DNA from: Arcobacter lacus
GTDB taxonomy: Bacteria > Campylobacterota > Campylobacteria > Campylobacterales > Arcobacteraceae
Assembly (NCBI RefSeq): GCF_003063295.1
Contig: NZ_MUXF01000003.1
Span: 1-64,000 of the forward strand
DNA length: 64,000 nt
Reading direction: 5' to 3'
Part shown: piece after piece, positions 19,744 to 28,284 of the stretch
How the letters are laid out: each line of letters opens with the position of its first letter
How positions within the stretch are numbered: position 1 is the first letter of the stretch
Position numbers and translations under genes: made by a program
The notes under the pieces: generated by a model
What the model was told of the DNA's origin: nothing
Databases searched by the model: none
Seen by the model: the letters and a program-made list of their open reading frames with translations, nothing else

Positions 19744-20729
19744 TCTTTTTTCTCACCTAAAAAATTTTGAATCTCTTTCATAGCTTCTTCATTTTTTATA
19801 GTAAATTTAATCTCTATTCTTCTTGAAGCATCTTTATCTTCAACCCCATCTTTTAAAATCAAATCAGCAGAACTTCTCCCACTAGAATTTACATAAGTTC
19901 CTAAAAGTTTTTTATCAATAATATTTGACTCATATAAAAACTGCATAACGGCAAGTGCTCTTTGTTGAGATAGTTGTAAATTACTCAAATAAGTTCCATC
20001 ACTATTTGTATGACCTTCAATAGTAATACTTTCTATATATTTTTTTATCTCTTTATCATCAAGTAAAGTATTTAAATACTGTCTTAAAACTGTACTTAAT
20101 TCTTTTTTTGATTCTTCTTTTAATATATAAGAGTTTTGGTCAAATAAAATATTTGAAGAAAATTTAATTGCACCACTTTTTTCATCTATGTTTATAGATT
20201 TTCCAAGTTTTTCTCTAAGTTTTGATATAACGTTTAATTTTATACCAGTTAAAGTTTTGATTTTTAGTTTTGCTATATCAAACTCTTCAACCATTTTTTG
20301 ATGAACTTGTGTAAGCACCAAAAGTTTATCAGCAAGAAGTTTTAACTCATCATCTTTTAAACTAATCAAATTTGTTTTGTCACTAAGCTCTAAAGCTAGT
20401 TTTTCATTTTTATCTTTTTCATCTTTAGAATTAAGCTCATATTCTAATAATAAAGCTTTTAATTTTTCTATTTCACTAAGTTTTAAATTTATCTCATTTT
20501 TTGCTTTATCTAGTTCATCTTTTGTTGTTTCATATAGATTTTTTGTTTTTGCCAATTCATAAAAAAGTTGAGATTTTGCTTCTTCACTACTTTCCAAACT
20601 ATTTTGAGCATAAACATATTTTATTACAATAGCTCCAATTACTAAAATAAAAACAAAAAGTAATCCTGCCATTAAATCAGCATAAGATATCCAAAAGTTT
20701 TCATCATTGTTTTGATTTTTTTTATACAT
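19740..20729 (-). CDS. MotB/OmpA-like membrane protein, ZorB-like
   Basis: A 329-aa bitopic protein. One TM helix (about 17-40) begins FWISYADLMAGLLFVFIL, where Asp18 is the proton-carrying residue position of MotB/ZorB-type stators. A long coiled coil (about 42-165) follows, then an OmpA peptidoglycan-binding domain with TIEGHTNSDGTYLSNLQLSQQRA. With the MotA-like gene 6 bases upstream it should form a proton-driven stator complex. It is not near flagellar genes. ZorB of Zorya defence has this architecture, but no ZorC, D, E, F or G gene is near. Confidence 0.75.
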   Translation of the reverse strand: MYKKNQNNDENFWISYADLMAGLLFVFILVIGAIVIKYVYAQNSLESSEEAKSQLFYELAKTKNLYETTKDELDKAKNEINLKLSEIEKLKALLLEYELNSKDEKDKNEKLALELSDKTNLISLKDDELKLLADKLLVLTQVHQKMVEEFDIAKLKIKTLTGIKLNVISKLREKLGKSINIDEKSGAIKFSSNILFDQNSYILKEESKKELSTVLRQYLNTLLDDKEIKKYIESITIEGHTNSDGTYLSNLQLSQQRALAVMQFLYESNIIDKKLLGTYVNSSGRSSADLILKDGVEDKDASRRIEIKFTIKNEEAMKEIQNFLGEKKE

Positions 20730-20735
20730 TTTTTA

Positions 20736-21935
20736 CTACTTTGATAACTCTTTAAATTCACTCAAATCTTTTACAATTTTTGATGTTTCAACATCAATCA
20801 GTTCTAATGAATTTTGTAATTTATGTGTTATTTTTTCATCATATTCATCAATCTCTTTTTTAAACTTCCACTCAATTTTTTCCATATCATTTTTCATAGT
20901 TTCAATACTTTTTACAATATTTGTATATATCGATTTTAGATTTTCACTACTTAAATTATCCATATGAGAGTTTAGTTTTATAATATTTGCATTTAATAAC
21001 TCTGCACTTAAAGTATATAGATTTTTTTGTTTTTCAAAACTATTTAGTGTAGAACTTATATCTTTTGACATGCTATTTAACATTTGTATATTTTCATCAA
21101 GTTTTGAAGATAAAATCAACTCTTTATTTAATAATTCATCTAAAGCTTTAAATCTTCTTTCTATTGAATTATTGATTGTTTCTAAAATATCACTTGATGT
21201 TAGTTGATTGAATACATTACTCATTTTTGTAAAGTTGTCTAAATTACTTTTTATATGAATTGATTCAATATCTATTCTTGTCCAAAAGAAACTTTTTGTA
21301 CTCTCTTTTATTACAAAACTATCATGGTCAAATCTACTCATTCCAAATTTCTCAAAAAATATCCACCAAATAGATAAAAAAATCCCATAAATAGAAACAT
21401 AAAAAGCCGTTCCTACACCACCAAGTAAAACTGTAATTTCAGACTCTAAAGCTTGTGTTGTTCCAGCTGTAAAATCTGGCATAGATAAAGCAATAGAAAT
21501 AAATGTTCCTAAAATCCCTAATGTTGGGAAAATTCCACTTGCAATAGTTGATAAATTTGTATTTCTAATATTGCTTGTATAATCTTGTAAAAAATCATCA
21601 ACACTTCCATTTGCTTTTGTTGTTTCACCAATAGTTAAAAGATTGTTATTTATATACTCTTTTAAATTATATGCTAAATCTTCATATTGAGTTTTAAACT
21701 TGCAAGAAACATAATAGGCATTATGTTTTACAAAAAATAGATAAATAAAAAGTATAATTCCAATTAAAATCACACTATGAATTTCTACATTTAAAGGAAA
21801 AATTCCTATGTAACAAAGTAAAACTGCTATAAAAAGTACGATTGGAACACTAAGTAAAGTTACAATTCTTGAAGTTGGTTTACAAGTCGTATAAAATTTT
21901 GAATTTAGTTCAATAAAATCATCTTCTATAAACAT
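20736..21935 (-). CDS. MotA/TolQ/ExbB-type proton channel, ZorA-like
   Basis: A 399-aa membrane protein. TM helices lie at about 27-47, 53-70, 133-152 and 168-195; the segment ASGIFPTLGILGTFISIALSM and the later GGVGTAFYVSIYG are the conserved pore-lining pair of the MotA/TolQ/ExbB family. Residues 200-399 form a long helical, coiled-coil-rich cytoplasmic tail, as in ZorA though much shorter. First gene of the pair with the OmpA-like protein. Confidence 0.75.
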   Translation of the reverse strand: MFIEDDFIELNSKFYTTCKPTSRIVTLLSVPIVLFIAVLLCYIGIFPLNVEIHSVILIGIILFIYLFFVKHNAYYVSCKFKTQYEDLAYNLKEYINNNLLTIGETTKANGSVDDFLQDYTSNIRNTNLSTIASGIFPTLGILGTFISIALSMPDFTAGTTQALESEITVLLGGVGTAFYVSIYGIFLSIWWIFFEKFGMSRFDHDSFVIKESTKSFFWTRIDIESIHIKSNLDNFTKMSNVFNQLTSSDILETINNSIERRFKALDELLNKELILSSKLDENIQMLNSMSKDISSTLNSFEKQKNLYTLSAELLNANIIKLNSHMDNLSSENLKSIYTNIVKSIETMKNDMEKIEWKFKKEIDEYDEKITHKLQNSLELIDVETSKIVKDLSEFKELSK

Positions 21936-22048
21936 AAATAATCCTTATAAATTTTAAAATTGGATTTATTCTAACATAATTTGCCTATATAAATAAATTT
22001 ATATCAATTTAAGAGTAAAATACGAAAAATTTTTAAAGAAAGAAAACT

Positions 22049-23254
22049 ATGTTTAAAAAAATTCTATTTATGTTACCTATTTTTTACGTTTTGTTGGGAT
22101 ATGCACAAGATGAAAAATATACGATATCTGTTTGTACAACTTCAAATTTGGAAAATGCTTTAGCTTGTAAAAAGAATATTTTTGAAAAAACAATTGGTGA
22201 TGTTTTTATTGTAAAAGAGAATAATAAATTTCATACATACTTAAATATTTATGAAGATAAAGAAATAGCAAAAGTTACGATAAAAAATGCTTCAGCTTAT
22301 GTAAAACAACAAAATCCTTTTATAAAACAAATTGATGAAAAAATTGTAAAACAGATAAATAAAAGAAAACTATATATTGATGTAAATGAACAACCAACTC
22401 AAAATATTAAATCAGAAATAAAAGAGATTGTAGTAAAACAAGAAGAGATGAAAAAAGAACCTAAAAAAGTTCAGAATCAAGAATCACTAATTCCTCTTGT
22501 ATCTGCAATACCTGATAATTTGGAACTAGTTGGATTTTATCCTTATAATGAAAATAAACCAGTAGAAAAAAAAGAGATAAAACAAACTCAAGAAGTATCA
22601 AATCAAAACAATATTGACGATTCTGGAGAAGATGATAATACCTTAGATGAAAATGATAAAGAAGAATTAAAACAAATAAGTATGGATGAATTTGATAAAG
22701 CAAATAAAATAGAACATCCTACAAAAAGTCATGAAAAAAAAGTTATAAAACCTATAAATAATGATTTAACAAATGTTCAAAATTTTCAACAAATGATTAT
22801 AGAAGTTGATTCAGCTACAAATATTATGAAAGTAAAAGCAAAAATTAATAATCATTTAAAAGATATACAAACTTATATTGTTTCAACAGGAAAAGATAGT
22901 GTAAAAAAACCATTTGGTGTTGGTAAAATTTCTCAAGTTTCATTGGATCCTGTTTGGTATCCAACAGAAGATACTTTAAAAAGTTTTGAAAAAAAAGGGA
23001 TAATTTTGCCAAAAGTTGTTCCTTCTGGTCATAAATATAACTATATGGGGGCAGCAAAAATAAACCTTACTCATATAGTTGATGGTAAAAGTACATATAG
23101 AATCCATGGGACTTTAAATGAAAAAACAATTGGGACAAAAGAGTCTGCTGGCTGTATTAGAATGAGAAATAGTGATGTTTTACAACTTGCAAATTTGATT
23201 GATGAATTTGCAAATTACAAAGGCTTAGATAGTATAAAAGTTGTACTTTATTAA
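22049..23254 (+). CDS. L,D-transpeptidase (YkuD domain)
   Basis: A 401-aa exported enzyme that cross-links or trims peptidoglycan. Residues 1-20 are a signal peptide. A SPOR-like N-terminal part (about 25-115) and a long low-complexity Lys/Glu linker (about 120-250) precede the catalytic domain, which starts IIEVDSATNIMKVKAK. Active-site residues are His353 (RIHGT) and Cys369 in ESAGCIRMRNSD. Members in Campylobacterota influence helical cell shape, but the role here is inference. Confidence 0.88.
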   Translation: MFKKILFMLPIFYVLLGYAQDEKYTISVCTTSNLENALACKKNIFEKTIGDVFIVKENNKFHTYLNIYEDKEIAKVTIKNASAYVKQQNPFIKQIDEKIVKQINKRKLYIDVNEQPTQNIKSEIKEIVVKQEEMKKEPKKVQNQESLIPLVSAIPDNLELVGFYPYNENKPVEKKEIKQTQEVSNQNNIDDSGEDDNTLDENDKEELKQISMDEFDKANKIEHPTKSHEKKVIKPINNDLTNVQNFQQMIIEVDSATNIMKVKAKINNHLKDIQTYIVSTGKDSVKKPFGVGKISQVSLDPVWYPTEDTLKSFEKKGIILPKVVPSGHKYNYMGAAKINLTHIVDGKSTYRIHGTLNEKTIGTKESAGCIRMRNSDVLQLANLIDEFANYKGLDSIKVVLY

Positions 23255-23256
23255 GA

Positions 23257-23823
23257 CTACTTTTTCCTACTAAAATGCTTATCTAGAAATATTTTAAGTG
23301 ATTCTGGATAAGCTCTGTTATTTGGTATATTATTTACTATCATCGCAATAATTAATAAAATAAAAGCTCCTGAAGTAACAGGAATCAAAACATAAAAAAA
23401 TCCTAATTCATGTATTTGTTCACTTCCAATTACTGCGATTAATGCTGTTGCTCCACCTGGTGGATGCAAAGTAAGAGTTAATTGCATAACTAAAATTGAA
23501 GTTGAAACAGCAAAAGCAGTTGCAAAAAACATATTTTGAGAAAATAATTTAAAAGATATAACTCCAATAATAGCTGAAATAATATGTCCACCAATTAAAT
23601 TTTTAGGCTGAGCAAGAGGCGAATTAACTGCTCCATAAATTAAAACAGCACTTGCACCAAATGAACCTAAAACTAAAGTCAAATCTGTATCATCTAAAAA
23701 ATTTTTATGAAAATATGAAATTGCAAAAATTCCTAAAAATGAGCCAATCCATGACCAAAGCATATTTGACTTATCTAAATTTTCAGAGTTTATTTTTTTA
23801 AATTGTTTAAAAAATCTTTTCAT
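23257..23823 (-). CDS. HPP-family integral membrane protein
   Basis: A 188-aa protein with four TM helices and the name-giving motif in LTLHPPGGATALIAVIG. Family members have been linked to nitrite transport in cyanobacteria and chloroplasts; the substrate here is unknown. It is convergent with the L,D-transpeptidase gene with only two bases between them. Confidence 0.85.
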   Translation of the reverse strand: MKRFFKQFKKINSENLDKSNMLWSWIGSFLGIFAISYFHKNFLDDTDLTLVLGSFGASAVLIYGAVNSPLAQPKNLIGGHIISAIIGVISFKLFSQNMFFATAFAVSTSILVMQLTLTLHPPGGATALIAVIGSEQIHELGFFYVLIPVTSGAFILLIIAMIVNNIPNNRAYPESLKIFLDKHFSRKK

Positions 23824-23895
23824 TTTATAACTTTTTTTTAAATTGAAAAGTTATATTAATGAAAAAACTACTCTATTTTAATGATTTAAATCAAT

Positions 23896-24645
23896 TTATG
23901 AGAAGAATAGTTTAATAGAAATTGCAAAACTAATAATAACAATAATTGGTCGAATAATCTTTTGTCCATTTTTAAGAACTAATCTTGCACCTATTAAAGC
24001 TCCACATATTTGTCCAACTCCCATACATAATCCAATACTCCAATAAATTTTGCCAAAAAACATAAAAAAGCACAAAGAAGATATATTACTAACAAAATTT
24101 AATACCTTTGCATGTGCTGTTGCTTTTGTTAAATTAAATCCTAATAAAGCTATAAATCCTATTGCAAAAAATGAACCAGTTGCTGGACCAAAAAAACCAT
24201 CATAAAAACCTACACCAAAAGCTAATGTAAAACTAAAAACTATAATTGAAATTCGTTTTTCTTTATCAATTGCTCCAACACTAGGAGAAAATAAAAAATA
24301 AAATCCAATTATTATAAGTAAAATTGGAATAACTTGTTTTAAAATAAAAGCATCAATTTGTAAAAGAGTAAATACACCTAAAATAGCTCCTAAAAAAGTA
24401 AGTATAAGCATCAATTTTATCTCTTTGATATTAACCATTTTTTTTCTTATAAAATACATTGCTGCTGTAAATGAACCAAAAGTTGCTTGAAGTTTATTTG
24501 TTGCAAGTGCAGTAGCAGGTGGTATTCCAACATATAAAAGTGTAGGTATAGTTAATAATCCACCGCCACCAGCAATAGTATCAATTAATCCTGCTATAAA
24601 AGCTACAAAAAAAAGAAGCAAAAATATCTCAACTGTAAATTCCAT
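23896..24645 (-). CDS. TSUP-family permease (TauE/SafE)
   Basis: A 249-aa membrane protein with about seven or eight TM helices. The first, with GLIDTIAGGGGLLTIPTLLYVGIPPATALATNKLQ, is the conserved TauE/SafE signature; GFYDGFFGPATGSF is the second-repeat equivalent. The family exports sulfite, sulfoacetate or other small organosulfur anions; the substrate is not shown. Its start lies 20 bases from the end of the peptidase gene on the same strand. Confidence 0.88.
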   Translation of the reverse strand: MEFTVEIFLLLFFVAFIAGLIDTIAGGGGLLTIPTLLYVGIPPATALATNKLQATFGSFTAAMYFIRKKMVNIKEIKLMLILTFLGAILGVFTLLQIDAFILKQVIPILLIIIGFYFLFSPSVGAIDKEKRISIIVFSFTLAFGVGFYDGFFGPATGSFFAIGFIALLGFNLTKATAHAKVLNFVSNISSLCFFMFFGKIYWSIGLCMGVGQICGALIGARLVLKNGQKIIRPIIVIISFAISIKLFFS

Positions 24646-24665
24646 TATTATTTATACCTTTTAGT

Positions 24666-25157
24666 TTAATAAATCTTTCCAAACTTATCAATGTGTGTTA
24701 AATAAACTCTCAGATCAAACTCCATTTGATGATAATTTGGCATCATATAACAGCACATATCATAAAAACTTTTATTGTGCTCTTTTTCTTTAAAATGAGA
24801 TAATTCGTGAACAACAATCATTTTTAAAAACTCTTCAGGCATATTTTTAAAAATAGTTGCAACTCTTATTTCATTTTTTGATTTTAATTTTCCACCTTGA
24901 ACTCTTGAAACAAATGTGTGCATTCCAAGTGCATTGTTTATGACATTTATTTTCCCATCATATAATACTTTTGAGATTTGATATTTTTTAAAATACTCAT
25001 TTTTAAAATCCATTACATAATCATATAAAGCTTTATCACTTGTATAAGAATGAGAATTTGGATATTTCGATTTTATATAAGAAGTTAGTTGATTTTTTTC
25101 ACACAAACTTTGAACTTGCTCTTGCAGATGCTTTGGATAATGGCTTAAATATTTCAT
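24666..25157 (-). CDS. YgjP-like zinc metallopeptidase (DUF45)
   Basis: A 163-aa soluble protein. The zinc motif HELSH (in MIVVHELSHFKEKEHNKSFYDM) plus the downstream histidine fit the YgjP/M48-like group. The function of the family is poorly known. No signal peptide. Likely co-transcribed with the TSUP permease. Confidence 0.75.
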   Translation of the reverse strand: MKYLSHYPKHLQEQVQSLCEKNQLTSYIKSKYPNSHSYTSDKALYDYVMDFKNEYFKKYQISKVLYDGKINVINNALGMHTFVSRVQGGKLKSKNEIRVATIFKNMPEEFLKMIVVHELSHFKEKEHNKSFYDMCCYMMPNYHQMEFDLRVYLTHIDKFGKIY

Positions 25158-25179
25158 AAGGGATTATAACTAATTGTGA

Positions 25180-25185
25180 TATAAT
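25180..25185 (+). promoter_or_regulatory. Predicted -10 box for the PhnA-like gene
   Basis: TATAAT in ttgtgaTATAATcgagg, 29 bases before the start codon. Confidence 0.55.
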
Positions 25186-25214
25186 CGAGGCTTATTTTTT
25201 AAAAAGAGGTGATT

Positions 25215-25769
25215 ATGAGCATAGAACAAGAACTAATAAATAGAAGTGAGTCTTCATGTGAACTTTGTAAATCTCCTAATGATTTAAGTGTATATGAAAT
25301 CTCACCAAGCGATGGAAGTGCTGAACAATGTGTACTTTTGTGCGCTAAATGCAAAGAACAATTTGAAGATGATTCTAAAATAGATGCTAATCATTGGTTT
25401 TGTTTAAATGATTCAATGTGGAGCGAAATTCCAGCAGTAAAAGTAGCAACATATAGAATGCTAAAAAAACTTGGAAATCAAGATTCACTTGATATGATGT
25501 ATTTAGAAGATGAGGAAAAAGCTTGGGCAGATGCTGGTATTTCAGCTATTGATGATTCAATAGTTCATAAAGACTCAAACGGTGTTATTTTACAAGCTGG
25601 TGATACAGTTACAATCATCAAAGATTTAGAAGTAAAAGGTGCTGGATTTACTGCAAAAAGAGGAACTGCAGTTAGAAATATCTCGCTAACTTCAAATCCT
25701 GAACAAATAGAAGGAAGAGTAAACGGAGTAAAAATTGTACTTCTTACTTGCTTTTTAAAGAAGAGTTAA
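25215..25769 (+). CDS. PhnA-domain zinc-ribbon protein
   Basis: A 184-aa protein. The N-terminal zinc ribbon has CELCKSPNDL and CAKCKEQ; the C-terminal PhnA domain shows VHKDSNGVILQAGDTVTIIKDLEVKGAGFTAKRGT-type sequence, split here as DSNGVILQAGDTV and KGAGFTAKRGT. The name comes from the phn region of E. coli, but a role in phosphonate use is not supported for this family. AAAGAGG precedes the ATG at 25215; an in-frame GTG at 25209 lies within it. Confidence 0.8.
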   Translation: MSIEQELINRSESSCELCKSPNDLSVYEISPSDGSAEQCVLLCAKCKEQFEDDSKIDANHWFCLNDSMWSEIPAVKVATYRMLKKLGNQDSLDMMYLEDEEKAWADAGISAIDDSIVHKDSNGVILQAGDTVTIIKDLEVKGAGFTAKRGTAVRNISLTSNPEQIEGRVNGVKIVLLTCFLKKS

Positions 25770-26335
25770 ATCTCTTCTTTAATTTTAAAATCTTTTATTT
25801 CATCAAAACCTATCATTGCATTCATTAAAGCAACTTTTGAAGCATTTTTTAACATATCCAAAGTTATATCTTTTTCAATTAATTTTTTTTCTTCAAGCAA
25901 TCTTGCTCTTGTAGTCCCACCCAATAAACAATTTTTTGAAGTAATCCAAGAATTTTCGTAAAATATAGCAATATTTGCAATTGTTGTATCTGTAACTATC
26001 TCATTTTTTATAATAATTACCTCATCACAATCATCTCTTTTTTCATATAACTCATCTAGTTTTGCTCTATTTAAATATTTTTTTGAATATTCTATTTCAT
26101 TATCAGAAATGATTTTAAAGCTTTTTATCTCTCTTTTTTTATAAGAAAAATATAAAACATCAACAACTCCATTTTCATCATAAATAAGTTTACATCTTAA
26201 TAATTCTTCTGAAATTGGATTAATATACTCTTGTAGATTTATATTTAAACCTATTGTATTTGCAACTCTTTTTTGATGGTAATCTAAATTAAAAACTTCA
26301 AAATCTTCACATTTGATTGTTTCAAAATACTGCAT
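25766..26335 (-). CDS. pabC: Aminodeoxychorismate lyase (class IV aminotransferase fold)
   Basis: Releases p-aminobenzoate and pyruvate from aminodeoxychorismate for folate. The 189-aa product is short for the family but has the class IV signature (IVTDTTIANIAIFYENSWITS ending in the glycine segment LLGGTTRARLLE). The listed frame starts further upstream inside pabB; I chose the ATG at 26335 because AAGGA lies 5 bases before it. It follows pabB by 10 bases. Confidence 0.82.
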   Translation of the reverse strand: MQYFETIKCEDFEVFNLDYHQKRVANTIGLNINLQEYINPISEELLRCKLIYDENGVVDVLYFSYKKREIKSFKIISDNEIEYSKKYLNRAKLDELYEKRDDCDEVIIIKNEIVTDTTIANIAIFYENSWITSKNCLLGGTTRARLLEEKKLIEKDITLDMLKNASKVALMNAMIGFDEIKDFKIKEEI

Positions 26336-26345
26336 ATTGTTCCTT

Positions 26346-27305
26346 TTAAAATGGTAAATAAATCTTATCAAGAAGTTCTTCATATTCTAAAAAAACATCA
26401 CTATCACAAGTTATTCCACCACCACTTTTATAAAATAATTCACCATTTTTTTCTTCAATATATCTTATTAAAACATAACTATCAAAATCATTTCCATCAA
26501 ATATTCCAAAAATTCCAGTATAAAACTCTCTTTCATACTTCTCTACATTTTCCAAAATTTCAACTGTTTTTTTCTTTGGTGTTCCTGTTATACTTCCTGC
26601 TGGAAGAAGTGAAATCATAGTTGTGCCCAAAGTTTCAAGCCAATTTGATTGTAAAGTTGCAGAGATTTTTGAACTTACTTGTAAAAGTTCTTTATTTCCT
26701 GCATTTATAATATCCACATATCTAAAATCTTCAACTTTTACATTTGAACCAATTATTCCTAAATCATTTCTGAGTAAATCAACAACCATTGTATGTTCTG
26801 CTAACTCTTTTTGATTTTCTAAGATCTTTATTTTTGCATCTTTTATATTTGCATCAATAGTTCCTTTCATAGGATAAGTAAAAATTTTACTATTTTTTAT
26901 CTCTACAAATTTTTCAGGACTAAAACATACAAAATTCTCATCTTTAATATGAACTTTTAATTTAAACATACTTTTTGTATTTTTGTAAATCTCTTCTAAA
27001 TTAAGTGCTGTTCTAATTTTCGTTTTTGCTGTAAGATTTAAAAGATAACTATTACCTTCTTTTATCTCTTCTTGTAAAACATCAAACTTTTTTTTATACT
27101 CTTCAAAAGTTATAGGAAATTTTTCCAAATCTACTCTTTTATTACTTTTTGTCTCTTTTTGATTTATTTCATATTTGATTTGATTCGAAAGGTTTGAGAG
27201 TTTTTCTATATAGAATTTTTTAAAATCATAAGAGATTAAAAATAAAAATGGCTCTTTTTCAAAGCCAAATTTATTTATCTGCTCTTCTATTATCTTTTTA
27301 TTCAA
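26346..27305 (-). CDS. pabB: Aminodeoxychorismate synthase component I
   Basis: Converts chorismate and ammonia to aminodeoxychorismate. The 319-aa length is typical for the short PabB of this phylum, which lacks most of the N-terminal domain. Chorismate-binding motifs are SPEKFVEIKNSKIFTYPMKGT, VVDLLRNDLG, LLPAGSITGTPKKK and YRSGGGIT-like FYKSGGGITCDSD. The TTG start overlaps the pyrB stop (TTGA). Confidence 0.9.
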   Translation of the reverse strand: MNKKIIEEQINKFGFEKEPFLFLISYDFKKFYIEKLSNLSNQIKYEINQKETKSNKRVDLEKFPITFEEYKKKFDVLQEEIKEGNSYLLNLTAKTKIRTALNLEEIYKNTKSMFKLKVHIKDENFVCFSPEKFVEIKNSKIFTYPMKGTIDANIKDAKIKILENQKELAEHTMVVDLLRNDLGIIGSNVKVEDFRYVDIINAGNKELLQVSSKISATLQSNWLETLGTTMISLLPAGSITGTPKKKTVEILENVEKYEREFYTGIFGIFDGNDFDSYVLIRYIEEKNGELFYKSGGGITCDSDVFLEYEELLDKIYLPF

Positions 27306-28189
27306 TTTTTATTATTTAAAATTAACTTTTTAAGTATTGCTGCTCTTACTGCAACTCCATTTCTAACTTGCTCTAAAACTTTACATCTTGGATCTTTTAA
27401 AACTTCATCACTAATATCAATATTTCTATTAACTGGTCCTGGATGTAAAAGTAAGAAATTTCTTCCTTCCATTAATTCAGGTGTTATACAAAAATCTTTT
27501 GCATACTCTTGTAAAGATTCAAAATAAGTTATGTTATGTCTTTCTAATTGACTTCTTAAACTCATAACAACATCCATATCATCAATTACTTCTGCTATTG
27601 TGTTAAATTGTTTAAATTCATCTCCTTCATATTTAAAACAATCAGGAGCAACTAAATTTACATCTATTCCAAATCTAGGTAAAAGTCTTCTATTACTTCC
27701 TGCAACTCTTGAGTTTCTAACATCTCCAACAATTGCTATTTTTTTACCTTCAGTTTGTCCATTAAAATGTTCATAAATTGTAAATAAATCTAAAAAAGCT
27801 TGTGTTGGATGAGAATGTCTTCCATCACCTGCATTTATAATAGGACAATCAACATAACCAATTAAACTTTCAGGTAATCCACATTCACTATGTCGAATAA
27901 CAATAGCATCTGGTCCCATCGCGTTTATATTTGCAACTGTATCATACATTGTTTCACCTTTTTTAGTTGATGAAGTTCCAACATCAAGGTTTACAATTTC
28001 AGCTCCCAATCTTTTTGCTGCAATTTCAAATGAACTTCTTGTTCTTGTTGAGTTTTCAAAAAACAAAGTTACTATAATTTTACCTTTTAAGATTTCGCAA
28101 GGTTTAAAATCTAAAAAACCTCTTGCATCTTTAAAAATATCTAAAATTTCCTCTTTTGTAAAATCTGAAGTTCTGATAAGATGTTGCAT
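27302..28189 (-). CDS. pyrB: Aspartate carbamoyltransferase, catalytic chain
   Basis: Makes carbamoyl-aspartate in pyrimidine synthesis. 295 aa. Motifs: FFENSTRTRSSFE (carbamoyl-phosphate site), HPTQAFLDLFTI, and GDVRNSRVAGSN. No pyrI regulatory gene is next to it, as expected in Campylobacterota. First gene of pyrB-pabB-pabC. Confidence 0.95.
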   Translation of the reverse strand: MQHLIRTSDFTKEEILDIFKDARGFLDFKPCEILKGKIIVTLFFENSTRTRSSFEIAAKRLGAEIVNLDVGTSSTKKGETMYDTVANINAMGPDAIVIRHSECGLPESLIGYVDCPIINAGDGRHSHPTQAFLDLFTIYEHFNGQTEGKKIAIVGDVRNSRVAGSNRRLLPRFGIDVNLVAPDCFKYEGDEFKQFNTIAEVIDDMDVVMSLRSQLERHNITYFESLQEYAKDFCITPELMEGRNFLLLHPGPVNRNIDISDEVLKDPRCKVLEQVRNGVAVRAAILKKLILNNKN

Positions 28190-28249
28190 ATTTTTCCTTT
28201 AATTTTAGTTTGGATATTATCAAAAAGCACTTTAAAAAAAAATTTTTTG

Positions 28250-28255
28250 TATAAT
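28250..28255 (+). promoter_or_regulatory. Predicted -10 box for the cis/trans isomerase gene
   Basis: TATAAT preceded by aattttttg, 29 bases before the start codon. Confidence 0.5.
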
Positions 28256-28284
28256 GAATATTACTAATACTTCTAGGATTTTTT

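Noticed and set aside
19740-21935. A complete Zorya system.
   Set aside because: No helicase, nuclease or other ZorC, D, E, F or G-type gene lies within several kb; neighbours are housekeeping genes. Only the stator pair is present.
26351-26620. 89-aa His/Tyr/Phe-rich frame on the plus strand inside pabB.
   Set aside because: Composition is that of an antisense shadow; pabB motifs on the other strand are intact.
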